DNA of 64,000 nt from assembly GCA_011033025.1 (NCBI GenBank), contig WFMF01000441.1, forward strand, positions 87,433-151,432. Direction: 5' to 3'. Both the position numbers and the translations under genes were made by a program. Shown one piece after another: positions 27,021 through 40,500 of the stretch (its first letter is position 1; every line of letters begins with the position of its first letter). This stretch comes from Beroe forskalii (lineage: Eukaryota; Ctenophora; Nuda; Beroida; Beroidae). The notes below the pieces were generated by a model. That model saw only the letters and a list, made by a program, of their open reading frames with translations, did no database searches and was not told the DNA's origin.

Positions 27021-28142
27021 GAAAAAGTGATAACGTTAAATATTTGACGGCTCCCTTATGACTATGTGACCGAGGGTCCTTTTTTAATAATCATAATGAG
27101 GAACGTTGCGAGCGGGGTAACATCCTAATCCTATTACACAACGCATGAATAACTTAGAGCCGCTACTGATAGGCAAACATTGAAACAGACATTTTCGAAA
27201 AGGTTACATATGAATATGATAATCCTCGGTAACAGTAACAGATTAATTCAGATCAATTCATCATGCCGCGAATCCTTCTTAACAATATTTTAATAACATT
27301 TAAAAAGAACTAAACATTTGAGTAAAGTGATTCAGAAGCTGAATAACCAACACAACTACTGATTTAAGAGGAAACCGGCAAGCGTTCAATGCCAGCAATA
27401 TGCAAATAGTTGATAATCTTGGAACGAAGCAATTAACATATTAGTATATTATGATAAATAGATATTCCTATAAGCAGCGCCAGTGCTGGTTATTCAAGCT
27501 TCAATTGACTTCAAAAAAATAAAATGACCACCGTATTATACCTTCTATCCACGTCTTTACACTTCAAAAGTCAACAGTCCTGTCTATATATAATTTTATT
27601 TGTAGTTCTGGGACAAAATACGACCTCGGCAAGACGACGAAACACAGGAATAAGACGTATGATCCGCACGAGCGTTCCCATCGTGTAATTTCTGCTCAAA
27701 GGTCGTGCCATGTCCGAGTGGTGTTTTACCCGGGTGGTGCTTCCTACCATCATAATCATATTTGTAATTCGGTAACACTATTCATAAGTGACCTTTTCGT
27801 TCATACTAATACTATCTCACTATACATATGAACTATTCATAATTGACCTTTTCGTTTTCATAATTTCATATAAACCATATTTATATTGGATATCATTTTA
27901 GACATGATAATATCTCCTCAGAGTCAGTCTACGCCCTATGAGAGTGCGCTGAAACAGCAATAAAAGGCCAACTTGAGAATAACAGAACTAGAAATACTAA
28001 TGATCTGCTCGAAGTTTTAATTTTTATAAAATAATTCCAGTTTTCCTAGTACTACTACTAGTACTATTAGAGTAGAAATGTTTTAATCTGAATTCACTTA
28101 TCTATATGGGTATTCGGGCATGGTATTACTATTCGGTCATTA

Positions 28143-28276
28143 CCCATATGTGTGCAGACCGCTCGATTGAAAAAGGCCTCGATAAAGACGCGCGAAAATG
28201 TGTGCTTTTGACGGAAGCGCGCAGAGGAAATCCGCGCGTCTTTATCGAGGCCTCTGTCAATCGAGCGGTCTGCAGA
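28143..28276. repeat. Long hairpin palindrome
   Basis: Arms of about 45 bases: gcagaccgctcgattgaaaa... and the inverted gtcaatcgagcggtctgc, with cctcgataaagacgcgcg also inverted. The loop is about 35 bases. Confidence 0.85.
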
Positions 28277-28439
28277 CACATGCGTTTGGCCTAACACTTG
28301 TTAGGCTCAGGGGTTAGAGATATGATTCAAAATTGTGAGTTTTAGGCGTTAGGCCAAATGACCTTCACCTAGAAGAACCATCTATACGAATTTTAAAATT
28401 CGACACAAAATCCTTCAGTATTAATGCTTATACTGACCA

Positions 28440-28808
28440 TGGTGTCTCGACCTTTCAAAGCATGGCGTCTTACGATTACGAAACACCCGCGTTCTTTCGG
28501 TATGTGCGTTCCATATAACAGATAACTCACAGACCAAAAACTCAATTTTTTCGTATCCTAACCCTAACCTTAGACCGCTAGATAAGTAGATATAAATATT
28601 TTTCCAAGTGACGTTGTTCACAAAGATAATGGGGTCTCTTTAATTATATGGGACACTGGCCTTACTTTTTGTGGCGCGTGATACAGATAACGCATAATTT
28701 TCTTTAAAACTTTTTGCAAGAAAGCACATATGCGCGCTGTCAGTGTCAATGTCATGCGTGATGAAGCTCAAAGAACCAAGGCGCGGCATAAAAAGGTCGA
28801 GACACCAC
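28440..28808. mobile_element. MITE-like element with ggtgtctcgacctt ends
   Basis: Left tggtgtctcgaccttt and right aaaggtcgagacacca form terminal inverted repeats about 365 bases apart. No coding frame inside. Confidence 0.6.
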
Positions 28809-29917
28809 CAATAATAATATGTGAAAAACCAGCTATTGGCAATATATTATGGAATTAATCTATAGTAAATCTAATCCATAAATACTATTCAATTAAAATC
28901 ATTTACTTATAAAGCTCATTATATAGATCTCTTTCTAAGACTGAATAAAATTCGTACCTTCAAAGATTAAAAGAATTGTAAATGCATAATTATAATATGA
29001 TTAACATAAATCATTTCAGTAACTTCAACATAAACAACTTAACTGCTTCTAATAACAAGTTTGATAAATTTCATTCACATACATTTCAGCTTCATCAATT
29101 TGTTTCGGACAGTAAAATATTCTCTATGAATTTATTTATGAGAAGAGAAACTCAAACATAAATAATCACCTACATTTAAACTTGTTAAAGCTTTTTAAGG
29201 TTTTACGGAAATCCGTAGAATGTAATTGTTTTCAAGGCTAGGGTTCGATGAACGAAGAGTGCATAGGGAGGGAATGAACAAATACGTAATCAATTTATCT
29301 TCCTTCATGAAAAACAGGGAGAAAAATCAAAAGGTAGTTAGAAAGAATGAAAAACTGATTTCGAAAATCTGAAGTACCTTCAGGAAAAAGAACATAGTTC
29401 AACACTTCTTATCTTCAACAAAGATTGAAATCTAACCTACAGCTGAGGACCCACCAAATACTTATATAGACCTCAAATTAAAATGGCGGTATATGGTCTC
29501 AATAACTCAATCAAAGATTGAGATTGAGTTTTTAATTTGATTGGCACTGCAGTGAGCATAGTTAAAGATTAAAGAACTAGAAAGCAGAAAAATCTGTTAT
29601 CTGTGCATCCAAAAAAGAATGACAATCGTCTACCACAGAGCCTGAGAGCCAATCATCTTCTTTTATTTGTCGAATGTCATTCCTTTTCTGATACTCTAAT
29701 TATATCAAGTCCGTCAAAAGCAGTTACAAACTTTAGAGTCTGCCTTTCCAATGTCAAAAGTATAATATTGACAACATTCTCAATGTAGCAAGATTATTTC
29801 GACTTCGAGTTTTTATCTCAAAATCTAAAGCACATAATCTACTATAGTACGGTATTGTAAGCTGAAAACCATTAATCAACCTTGAGTTTAATACCAAGAA
29901 TCAGTATCGTGTCCTCG

Positions 29918-30176
29918 TCGATACTACAAGCCGAATCAAGCCGAAACAAGTTGAAACAACCCGAAACCAACCCAAAAACCTCCCCGAAACAAGCGAAACA
30001 ATCCGAAACGAGCAAATCAACCCGGGTTATGGCTAGAGCTGGTGTTGATTCGCTTCCTTGCTTTGGATCGTTTCGGCTTGATTCAGGGAGATTTTTGGGT
30101 TGGTTCGGGGAGGTTTCGGTTCGTTCCGCTTGCTTCGGCTCGTTTTGACCAGTTCTTGCTTGTAGTTGTAGTATCA
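29918..30176. mobile_element. Foldback with gccgaaac/gtttcggc tandem words
   Basis: Ends gatactacaagc and gcttgtagttgtagtatc are inverted. The arms are imperfect runs of caaccgaaac-like and gtttcggttc-like words around a turn near 30035-30045 (ctagagct). Confidence 0.75.
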
Positions 30177-30307
30177 ACAATCATGTCTTGCTCATCATGT
30201 CAGATTAATAATCATTGTTAAGTTTAGAGGACGAATATTTGTTACAACAAGAGGCGTATACATCGCAACATTATTACCAGAAGGTGTATTTCATGATATG
30301 TACCGGT

Positions 30308-30402
30308 AGCCGTAAATCAGAGTGCAAAGAGAAGGATGTAGCCGTAAATCAGAGTGCAAAGAGAAGGATGTAGCCGTAAATCAGAGTGCAAAGAGAAGGA
30401 TG
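30308..30402. repeat. 32-bp tandem repeat, 3 copies
   Basis: Three nearly identical consecutive units of gccgtaaatcagagtgcaaa plus gagaaggatgta. Non-coding as far as I can see. Confidence 0.95.
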
Positions 30403-31590
30403 GCAGCAAGATGTCAGCATGTGTTACTGAAAGTAAATCTGTGAAGCGTCCTTAGAATTCACATCAAGTATTCCTCGCAACATTAGATCGGACGGCAAGA
30501 ATCAAGTGCTTTTCATGAGGTAAAATCGATAAATACGAGATACCATGCTAGGAAAACACTAAGACAAACATGTAGGCCAATATAAGTCTCGAATACATGA
30601 TCAACTCCAAGTCAAATCGGGTCAGTAAATGGTTGGGTCAATCCTAGCAATGGATAAGCTGCATCAATCTGTGTGCGCTGGACAGCCTATTAGTAACCAC
30701 ACCGCCATAGATCTACATCCAACTTTGGCTTGACACTGGTCATTTGCCAGTCTATTACTAACGTTTCAGGAAGTTAGTTGAACACAGCTCTAGGTGACCA
30801 AAGGCACGTGACAGGCCATATTTTGACAATTAAATGTGCTAAATCTGGATTTCCTAACAATCAAATTAGTGCTACAGATTTTAGAATCTGAGAAGAAGCA
30901 AGGAGTAATTAGAAACCAGAAGGTGACCTTGCTCAAAGAGATCTACGTGAGAGCCCAGATATTCCTATTTGAAGGAATTAGCACTACCTATCCCTGATAA
31001 AAGACACTAAAGTGCGACAAGGAGCAGAATAAATCATGGAATCAGTGATCAAGAGGAAGATGCTTTTAATCTCGTTACACATAGAGACAGCTTACAAGTA
31101 GGAGATGAAATCCATGAGACCCGTATCGCTATCATGAGGGTCAGTTCCACTATCGCTTATCAAATGCTCGAGGTCAATAGCACCCATTCTGAAAGTTCAG
31201 TGAATATAGTGTTTCACTTAGCTGGTATATACACACATAACGACGGGTCATTTTGTGCTCATATTGTCCTCATTCGAGTGTTCACTTTTCACACGCTTTC
31301 GAATGGTGCTGCACATACATTTCATAACTCTGAGAATCGTTCACGGACCCATAGCCTCAAATATATCATCATATTAGCACCATAACAAGGTCTCACTTCA
31401 CCTCACGCACACACTCTTGCCTTCTCTCTTTCTCACGGATTTGATTATATTTAATTTCGGAGAATTATGTGTTATTTCGTCATATTGTCAACAGTACATA
31501 TTGCCACCACATTGAACCGTCAAACCAAAGTACTGAAAGTGCATGTGTCAGAGAATCAAGATAGCGATATCTTAGAATCACACATCTCCC

Positions 31591-34500
31591 CTAGAATTGG
31601 TTGGGGTTGGGGTAGGGGTTCATGTTGTGCATGTTGTAATCGATGGACTCCATGAGGAAGTCATCAGTGAAGTCGGCAGGTTGGTGTTGGAGGGGCGTGC
31701 AGGGGTTGGAATGTGAATCGTACTGCTCGAGTGGGTTGGGAACGTGGGCCTTGATCAGGTCCTTCTCGTAGCCGGGCACCTCCTCCTTGGACGCTTTGTA
31801 GTACTTCTGGAACTTGATCTGAGGGGGTGGTGTGAGGAGCGATACAGGGGGAAGGGACTATAGGTGGTGGGATATTGGAGAGAAAGCTTCTTAGAGACTG
31901 GGGAAGGTATGATATTATTGCAGCAAGGGCATTCCTCCGAATGAAGCGACAATTAAGTTGAAAGACTGTTACAAACTTGAAGGAAGTACCCTACTTGCCG
32001 TGGACGGGATTCTTTTGAATCCCGATCCACAATCTCAATATCTGAGTTACAACACTAATTTAGGAGACATTTGCTTGTGTTTGACTTACCTCTTTTGGAT
32101 GGTGAGGGTACAGGAACTTGAACACTGTCGGATCTAATATCCTCTCTGGGTTTGAATGGATTGTCAAGTTTAGAGAAAATAATGACAAGTAAATTTGAGA
32201 GGTTTGCGTTGTTTCATTGATCGAAAACTCGGACTGTGCTAAGCGGCTGAAAGGCCCATTTTATCGATGCTTATCATAATGCGAAGATGAGTGAAATAAG
32301 AGTGCAGGAACGTAGAACTTACGGGCCAGATCACACTTGTTGAGGTCTTTGGCACTGTAGATGAAGTGCTTCACTGTATCATCAGGCTGCTTGTACGATA
32401 TGGATATCATTCCTGAGGGGAGGGAGGGAGTCAGTTTCAAGGTTTACTGGAGAGGTTGCCAACTCAAAAACACGATTTGGAGAAGGAAACAAAAACTCGA
32501 TTGGGGGAGGAAATCAGGCCCGTAGTCAGGGGAGGCCGTGGGGGCTGCGGTCCCCCTCGGAAAAACAGGGATCTCCCAAAATTTTGCTCTAATTTTAAAG
32601 AATATCGTAATATCCGTGTTAGGATGATATTTTTCCCCTCCCTAACGCCTTTTGGTTTTACAAAAGGCATTGAGAAGGGTTGGCAGAGATCCTGATGTTG
32701 GATAGGTGAGAATTTGAGAAAAGGATATGTGTATAGTCACAATACAACGACTGTAATTTCTGGAAAGTGCCCGGAAAGTTGCGGGGCAGAAACCTTAAAA
32801 TTGTGAAATGTCTATCGGTTATTATTGCTTTGCATTTTGGAAAGGCCAATTTTGAAAATTGTCCCATGAAAAAAACATGAAATGATAGTTATTTTCAAAT
32901 ACCATCCCTCCCTTTGCGTGTTGAACTCTCCATTTATAGGATTGTGACTTTGTGATTCGACCTTTTATTTACAAATTACAGGGAATTAATAGAACTATAG
33001 AAGGGAAAGGTTCCTTGTTTTACATGACTCGTGACTTCTATCGGTAATAGAGGTTGTGAAAGAGATGTGACATTAAACACAAAGACTTCACACAATGGAA
33101 CCATTCACCATTCCCCTCAGAGCAGAGCGAGAGAATTAACAGCTAAAACATTGAGCTTACCATTGTGAATAGTAAGTTACCCTCGTACGCAACAGCTGCT
33201 GCAAACCTACCAACTCCGGCCAACTCAGCTGCTGCAACCCTCCTCAACAAAGCAGCAAGAATCACAATGGACCTGTCAATGCTACGAATCAGTGCGTAAA
33301 ACTCTGTATAATAGTTCGGTACTCATTTCTCAGTAATATTTTCAAGTATTGGTCGCCATGTTTCAGCTTAGGCTCGTGTTTGTGGGACTATTAGCGGCAG
33401 TAAGCAGTGGTGAAGTGCACGAAATCGACAGCGAGAGCTGGGACTATGAGGATTACCAGATTATCCGTGTTGCAAACACCAATGTCAATATCGAGGAGTT
33501 GATTGCAACAGACGACGTTGAAGTCATCGGACGAGGCCTGGAAGGGTCGTGGGACCTGATGGTACCACCAGAGTCGGATGCTGTCAACAAGATCAGACGA
33601 GCAGGCGCCAGAGTGGAACTCCTCCGAGGGGATATGGAGAGCCTTATGGACCAAGTGGACGCGCTCATGACGTGTGATAGGAGGGTTGAGAAACGAGGGG
33701 GCAGTTACACGATAGGCTTCGACTTTAGACGGTTCTTCAAGTGCTATCACACTGTAGAGGATCAGCACAAGTTCCTGAACGAATTGGTCAAAGCACACCC
33801 TGACCAAGCTGAAACATTCAGCATCGGAACCTCCTACCAGGGCCGAGACCTTCTGGCGATCAGGATAAGTGAGAACGTGGGCAGCTCGCACAATAAACCC
33901 ATGATCTGGCTTGATGCCAATATCCACGGGAGGGAGTGGATCTCCTCCACCACAGCCCTGTGGATTGCTGGAGCTCTGTTGGGGGAAGTGGACAACATCC
34001 AGAACAAAGCCACGCAGCTGCTGGAGCACTACCAGTTCGTGATCCTGCCCATGGCTAACCCAGACGGCTACACCTACTCCAGAGTCTCCCGTTTCACTCG
34101 CTTTTGGAGGAAGACCCGGAGTCACACCACCTGTAAGCTTCCTCCTTTCGGAGGCCTTTGTGAAATATTCAAGAACCAAAAGGGGTTCTGGTGCAGAGGA
34201 GTGGACCCCAACAGGAACTTCGATGCAGCGTGGGGGAAGGCCGGTACAAGCCATGACCCGTGTGCTGAGACCTACCCTGGGGATCACGCTTTCAGTGAGA
34301 AGAACACCGCAGCCATGCGTGCCTTCCTCCTGCAGAACAAGGAGAGAGTGAAGCTGTATCTCAGCTACCACTCCTACTCCCAACTCTTCCTCAAGCCCTT
34401 GGGATGGAGGTACACCACCCACCCTGACGCCTTCTACCACGACGAGGCTGGCAAGGAATACGTAGCAGCAGTGAAGGCTACCCATGGCTACGAGTATAAG

Positions 34501-37500
34501 AGTATCTCCAGCATCGAGCTGTACCCGAACAGTGGCGGGTCAGCTGATTGGGCTTATCTGCAGGGGATAAAGAACTCCTACACAGTAGAGCTGAGGGACA
34601 AGGGCAAGCACATGTTCTTCCTGCCAAAGAACCAGATCCAGCCGTGTGGAGAGGAGAACTTGAGGGGGTTGTTGGCAGTTCTTGATTCTTGCAATAGATT
34701 AGGGTGTTCTTAAGAGTAAACTTATTACGAAGTGAAACGCTGGTTGTGGACATCTAAAGGGTTTGTCACCCTCTACATTAACATATAGATGTACTCTGTC
34801 ACATGTCTTCTCAATAGAAGCAGGATATTACAAGCTGCCAAAATCAAGATTTAAATAAACTCTTATAACGGTATAAAAGCCATAATAAAAATTGTATCAT
34901 AAAACAAATTGTATCATTGTGTATAGAAAAACTATTGTGTATAGATAAACTATTAAATGTAAAACTACTTAAATTAACAAGTGAATCTATTAAATGTGGG
35001 AAGGTTATAATGAGAAAAAGTGATAAAGTGAAATTAGGGTAAATTAAAACTACATTAAATTCTGTACCTATCCAATTGAAGACATGGCAAGACAGAGGAG
35101 ATATTATCAAACACACAATCACTGAACAAACAAACAAAGTTTAGTAGTTTACTACCTACCGTCAATACAGCAGACAAATTGCCTGATTTTTGACTCGAAC
35201 TTTGATTTTTCGTCATTTCATTCGAAACTAAAAGCTCAACTTGCCATGATTCTGAACCATTGCAGCACATTTCTTAACTCCAGGCGATTGATACTTTGGA
35301 AATATAATATCCCGAATTTTCAGCTCCCGAAAGCAAGCTACCTAACTAATACCTTTTAACGTCTATTATGAAGAAATGAACACATCTTTTTATAATTATT
35401 TGCACTAAACTGTAAAGTTCATTCATCTTAAAGCACGAGTACCTTATTTATATCATAAACTTCCGTATTCCTTGGGAATACAACGAATCACCGTGAGGTG
35501 ACTAGTAAGAAAACATACTGTATTACTGTTGAAAAATAACTTGATTTTCGGAAGCTTCTGTTGAAATTACTCAATGAAAGGTTTGAACTTCTATCCCCTT
35601 ATAAATATTGTAAAATTCTCTTCTGTAAAATTTAAAAAATCAGCACACGTACAATTTTTCGTGATGCAAGAAGTATACTCTGACCCATACTCTCTTTCAC
35701 TGATCTGCCTTTTTTACAACTGTAACATGAACACGTGAGCGGAGTTAAGGGTAAGATAGGGTTTGCTGAGATTATCCCAGGGATGCATGTGCGTAGAACG
35801 GACAAAGGTTACACCGTACCCTTTGGAGCTACAGACCAAATACTCGACTACACCTTCCTCAGTGAGAGCACGGCAGCAACTGCCGCAAGCAAACAGGTTC
35901 TCATCCGAAGTGGGAATAATATCCGACATTCAGTTGCTGTTGAGATGTGAGTTTTTGGTGTGCACTCCGCGACCTCTAGCATTTGCAGAATAATCTATGA
36001 GGTGCATAGCGCAAGGTGATTGTGGGATGTCAGAGACTCTTTCTTCTCTGTGGAAAAGACGATTAAATACAACTGACTCCGCAGAAAATGCGTATAAATA
36101 CAGCCGACTTCCGACTCTTTCCTAACTATTTCGTTTACTTTAGAATAATGCCAGCCCTAAAGAAAAAAATTCCGGCATTTTTGAACCACATTATAAGCTC
36201 TCTCAAGATTTGTTAGTTAGAAGTAAATTCTCAGCTATTTTAAGAATGCTCTCGGCTGACGCTTTGAGAAATATTTTTGGTTCCTAAATTTTCAATAAAA
36301 AATAAGTTAACGAAAGTATAAGGCTATAAGAACAAATTATACCTGCGGTCTTGTTCATCCCAAGAATAATTGTTACAATAATTTAAGTCAATCTTTCTAC
36401 TCAAGTCAAATATTTCCCATATCGTTTTTATATAAATTTCTATCATTTTGCCACTTTTGGCAGTAGAAGAGCTAGAATTTGTTGCATATTCTTGCTTCCC
36501 ATGGCAACACGATGTGGAGTGATAACTACACTATCTACGGGATCCATGAAGCCTCGGACAGGTATCTTCTCATGGGCTACTTCTCCCTGATATCCCTCTC
36601 CTCCCTGATCGAAGACTCCCTCATCTTGGTGGGCTCCCTGCACTACAACGCCATAAAGCAAAACAAGGTCCTGGTGGTCTTCATCCAGTACCTGGCTGTG
36701 GCTAACTTCGTGATGAACTTCTCCAGCGTCATGCCCGGACTTGCTTCTTTGGCAGCTGATGGGTGGATCTTCGGGGACATCTTCTGCTACTTCAACTACA
36801 TCGCATACACCACGGGGTCTCAAGCCATAAACATCCTGACCGCCTCCCTGGCCCTCACGAAGTTGCTCATTGTCCAGTATCCGTTGAGAGCACCGAGCTT
36901 CACGAAAAGGTCTGCTCACTGGGCCACATTGGGCATTTGGCTGTACAGCTCCATCTTCCCACTGGCAGCAGTCCTCAAGGATAAACACGGCGTCTACTTC
37001 AGCTACCTGTACTACATCTGCAGCTACTCCTGCACCTTAGGCGAAGTCTGGACTCCACTCGGCAACGCCATCTACAGCATTACCGTAGGAGTGTCCATTT
37101 TCATCGGCACCTCAGTTACCATTGTCAGTAGCATTCTCCTCCTGATCATAGTAAAGAAACAGCGCACTGCTACTACAGCGCACTGCTACTACAACGAAGC
37201 AAAGAAAGCCAAGGGGAGGATAAAGTTAGAGGGGCTTTCCATGGTGCTGGCTACAGTAGCTATCCACATTCTGTTTTCCGCTCCCATAGGGCTTGCCTTC
37301 GTTGTGAACCTCTTTGCTGACAAGGAAGACAAGGAATTCTCAACGACCCACTTCAGCTATCTCTATAAAATGTACCGATGTGGAGTGTTCATTGCAGGCA
37401 TTGGAGGAATGGCTAATTTCTTCATCTACACCCTGACTCTCTCCAGCTTCAGAGAGTTCCTTAGAGCAACTGGCAGAAGGATGATAGCAGCAGTGAAGAA

Positions 37501-40500
37501 AAAGGAAGATGGAGCGAGGTCTGGTGCCAGGATGGTAAGGACAAGGAAACAGCTTCAAACCACCAAGATGACTTGAATTGAATAGCGGAAACTTCTTCTG
37601 CTATTGAGGATGATGCCACATGACTCCTCAAAATTTTTACGTTAAATTTAAGGACTGAAGACTGATTTATGAATTAATGTAATCCAAACCATTGGTGTAA
37701 CGACCCGCCGACGAAGGAGAACTGCAGGTGTCCAAAATGCTCGAGGGACAGCAAAATCTCGCAAAATTCTAAATCTGAAAGGGTCCTACAAAATGGTGCT
37801 GAATTCGAAGGGGGGGGGGTCGTTTTGTGTTTGGGGTTGTTGATGGGGGGTTGCATACTTAGAAGGATTTTACCCTACCCTCCGTCGCGCACACTTTTGT
37901 TCCTGCAACACGACCCTCCAAATTTCTGAATGTTCCGCGCTAGGGATGGGTGGAATCCATCTAGGGTCGCACTTGCACATCATAACGCATCTCCCCCTTC
38001 CCAGACATGAGACATTGGAAATTTATTTTCTTAACAGACAGAGTTTTTTTTTGCTGTTCTGTACCCATAATGATTACGCTTATAATGATCTAATCTTTAA
38101 ATGAGTGTTGAGTGAAATAATTGTATGTTATTTGAAGTTAGTAAAACTTTCATCTTTGTCAACTTTTTTTTATTAGTTTTACAGTGTAAAATGAATACAT
38201 GAATCAAAATTCCGTGAAAAATTTGTTAAAAAATTAATAGAAAAAAGAAAAATGGCTGGAGAATGCCAAAAATGAAGCTTAAATTAGCAAAATTCATTTT
38301 GTGCCACTTAATCCTTAATAAATCATATTTCACGCTCAAATCCACTGGCATTTGATCGAAGTAAAACTGAACCGAAGGAATTGACACCTATATCCTGGTT
38401 TTGGCTGGAGACGGGGGTTTCCGACTTATCACCGGACCATGTACCGAAGCTATTCAGCTAAACAAAAGTGTTGAAAGCTAGGGCGGGAATGAACTGGATT
38501 CTATGACAGTCCCAGTCCCCACCCAAATATTTCTTAACCCAGTAACCCACCTTGGGTGGAGTCTGGGAAGCGCAACCATTAATAACCCACCTTGGGTGGA
38601 GTCTGGGAAGCGCAACCATTAATAACCCACCTTGGGTGGAGTCTGGGAAGCGCAACCATTAATAACCCACCTTGGGTGGAGTCTGGGAAGCGCAACCATT
38701 AGTAACCCACCTTGGGTGGAGTCTGGGAAGCGCAACCATTAGTAACCACCTTGGGTGGAGTCTGGGAAGCGCAACCATTAGTAACCCACCTTGGGTGGAG
38801 TCTGGGAAGCGCAACCATTAATAACCCACCTTGGGTGGAGTCTGGGAAGCGCAACCATTAGTAACCCACCTTGGGTGGAGTCTGGGAAGCGCAACCATTA
38901 ATAACCCACCTTGGGTGGAGTCTGGGAAGCGCAACCATTAATAACCCACCTTGGGTGGAGTCTGGGAAGCGCAACCATTAATAACCCACCTTGGGTGGAG
39001 TCTGGGAAGCGCAACCATTAGTAACCCACCTTGGGTGGAGTCTGGGAAGCGCAACCATTAATAACCCACCTTGGGTGGAGTCTGGGAAGCGCAACCATTA
39101 ATAACCCACCTTGGGTGGAGTCTGGGAAGCGCAACAGGAAGGTGTGAGGTTCTGTGGTGGGGGCTCGGAGGAGCGCCTCTGTACGAGCTTTGGAGATGAA
39201 TCCCTGAAAATACCATCAGTTAACACGGGGTTTATTACAGCTCAATTTGTAATAGCATGACGCGGAGTCTAATGTATGTGTTAGTGCCCAGTAACCCTAA
39301 GACAAGTTGCCGCAACGGGGAGGGATATTGTCTGCATTGACCACATGGGAATACATGCCCCACCCCTAGGGAGGGGGCAGGCCCACCTAGTTTTCGGAAG
39401 GCCCCCTCGGGAAAAATCGTAGGGGGCTGCCAAGAGTTTTCTCAAAAATTTGAGCGTCAAATGTAAGTTAAAATTGACTTCAGTTAGACAGGTTTTCTTT
39501 GAAAATCAATGAAACATGATTTCATTTGTAGTTGTTTTGCAAGAACCCCACATTCCAACCTATGTTTTGCAAGAACCCCACATTCCAACCTATGTTTTAC
39601 AAATACTCCACATTCCAACCTCTATCAGGTTGTCCTTCCACATGGGTAAGAAGTGCTTCTTGATGAGGTCGATAGCACTGTACAACCACTCCCAAAACGT
39701 GAAGTTCCTGTCAGGTTTCTTCAGCGTGTCCTTAGCGAAGGCTTGCCACGATACTGCAATTAACTGGTGTTCAAATGAGAGGGAAATAATCGTTAGGAAT
39801 CAGATCATGGCTTCATTACATAAGACACATCAAATTTTCGCCCGCATTGAATATAGTCATTATCTCAAAAACCCGCTAATATCAGAAATTATCTACAAAA
39901 AACCCTTTGGTCCGTGTTTAGTGTTTACTCTACGAACAAAACCTGGCGAGCTGCCAATTTCTTTTTATACGTTAGTAATAGTATATGATTTATCGTACCG
40001 AGTTTCTTGTCAAGGTCCTCCGTGGTTTCTGTGTTGAGGACCTTCATGCCGAGGTAGGTGAGCGCTTCGTCGTTCAGCCATCTGTTGGTGTTCTTCATGA
40101 AGCAGTCGCTGATTCGCGTCTAGGAGCGAAGTGATTAGTTAAATGCCTAATTATAGAATCACTATTCAGAAAATCATCAGTAGTTCCATGATGAAAGTTT
40201 GAAAATCAACCAAATTTCATCAGAAGAATTGAGCCTTATTGCAGTAGGATAATGTGATAACTATCAATGTGTCAATTGTATGAGTGAACCCTGCATGTAT
40301 TGCAACTATTGTAGTTGCAGTTAACTTGACTCAGTTACCTTGAGTTCTCCCCAGGAGTGGGCCCCCGGGTGCGCGAAGGATTCTCTGTTCCGGGGAGCGA
40401 AGCTGTTGTCCCAGAAGATGGTAGCCTCGGCCGCGGGGGACTGACTGCCGTGCACGGTCACGGTCACGGGGAGGGAACACGCGTGAAGGGTCACGTGACT

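Larger units (their letters stand above)
24011..31590. other. Long gene-poor interval
   Basis: No gene supported between the EDEM1-like remnant and the STAT stop codon. Besides the separately listed elements, it holds AT-rich single-copy-looking DNA (27.1-28.1 kb, 28.8-29.9 kb, 30.4-31.6 kb) with only short, motif-free open frames. Confidence 0.6.

Noticed and set aside
33391-34485. Long open frame (364 codons) antisense to the carboxypeptidase
   Set aside because: It overlaps a gene with a full set of catalytic residues and has no recognisable domain; an antisense open frame is expected from the codon bias of the real gene.
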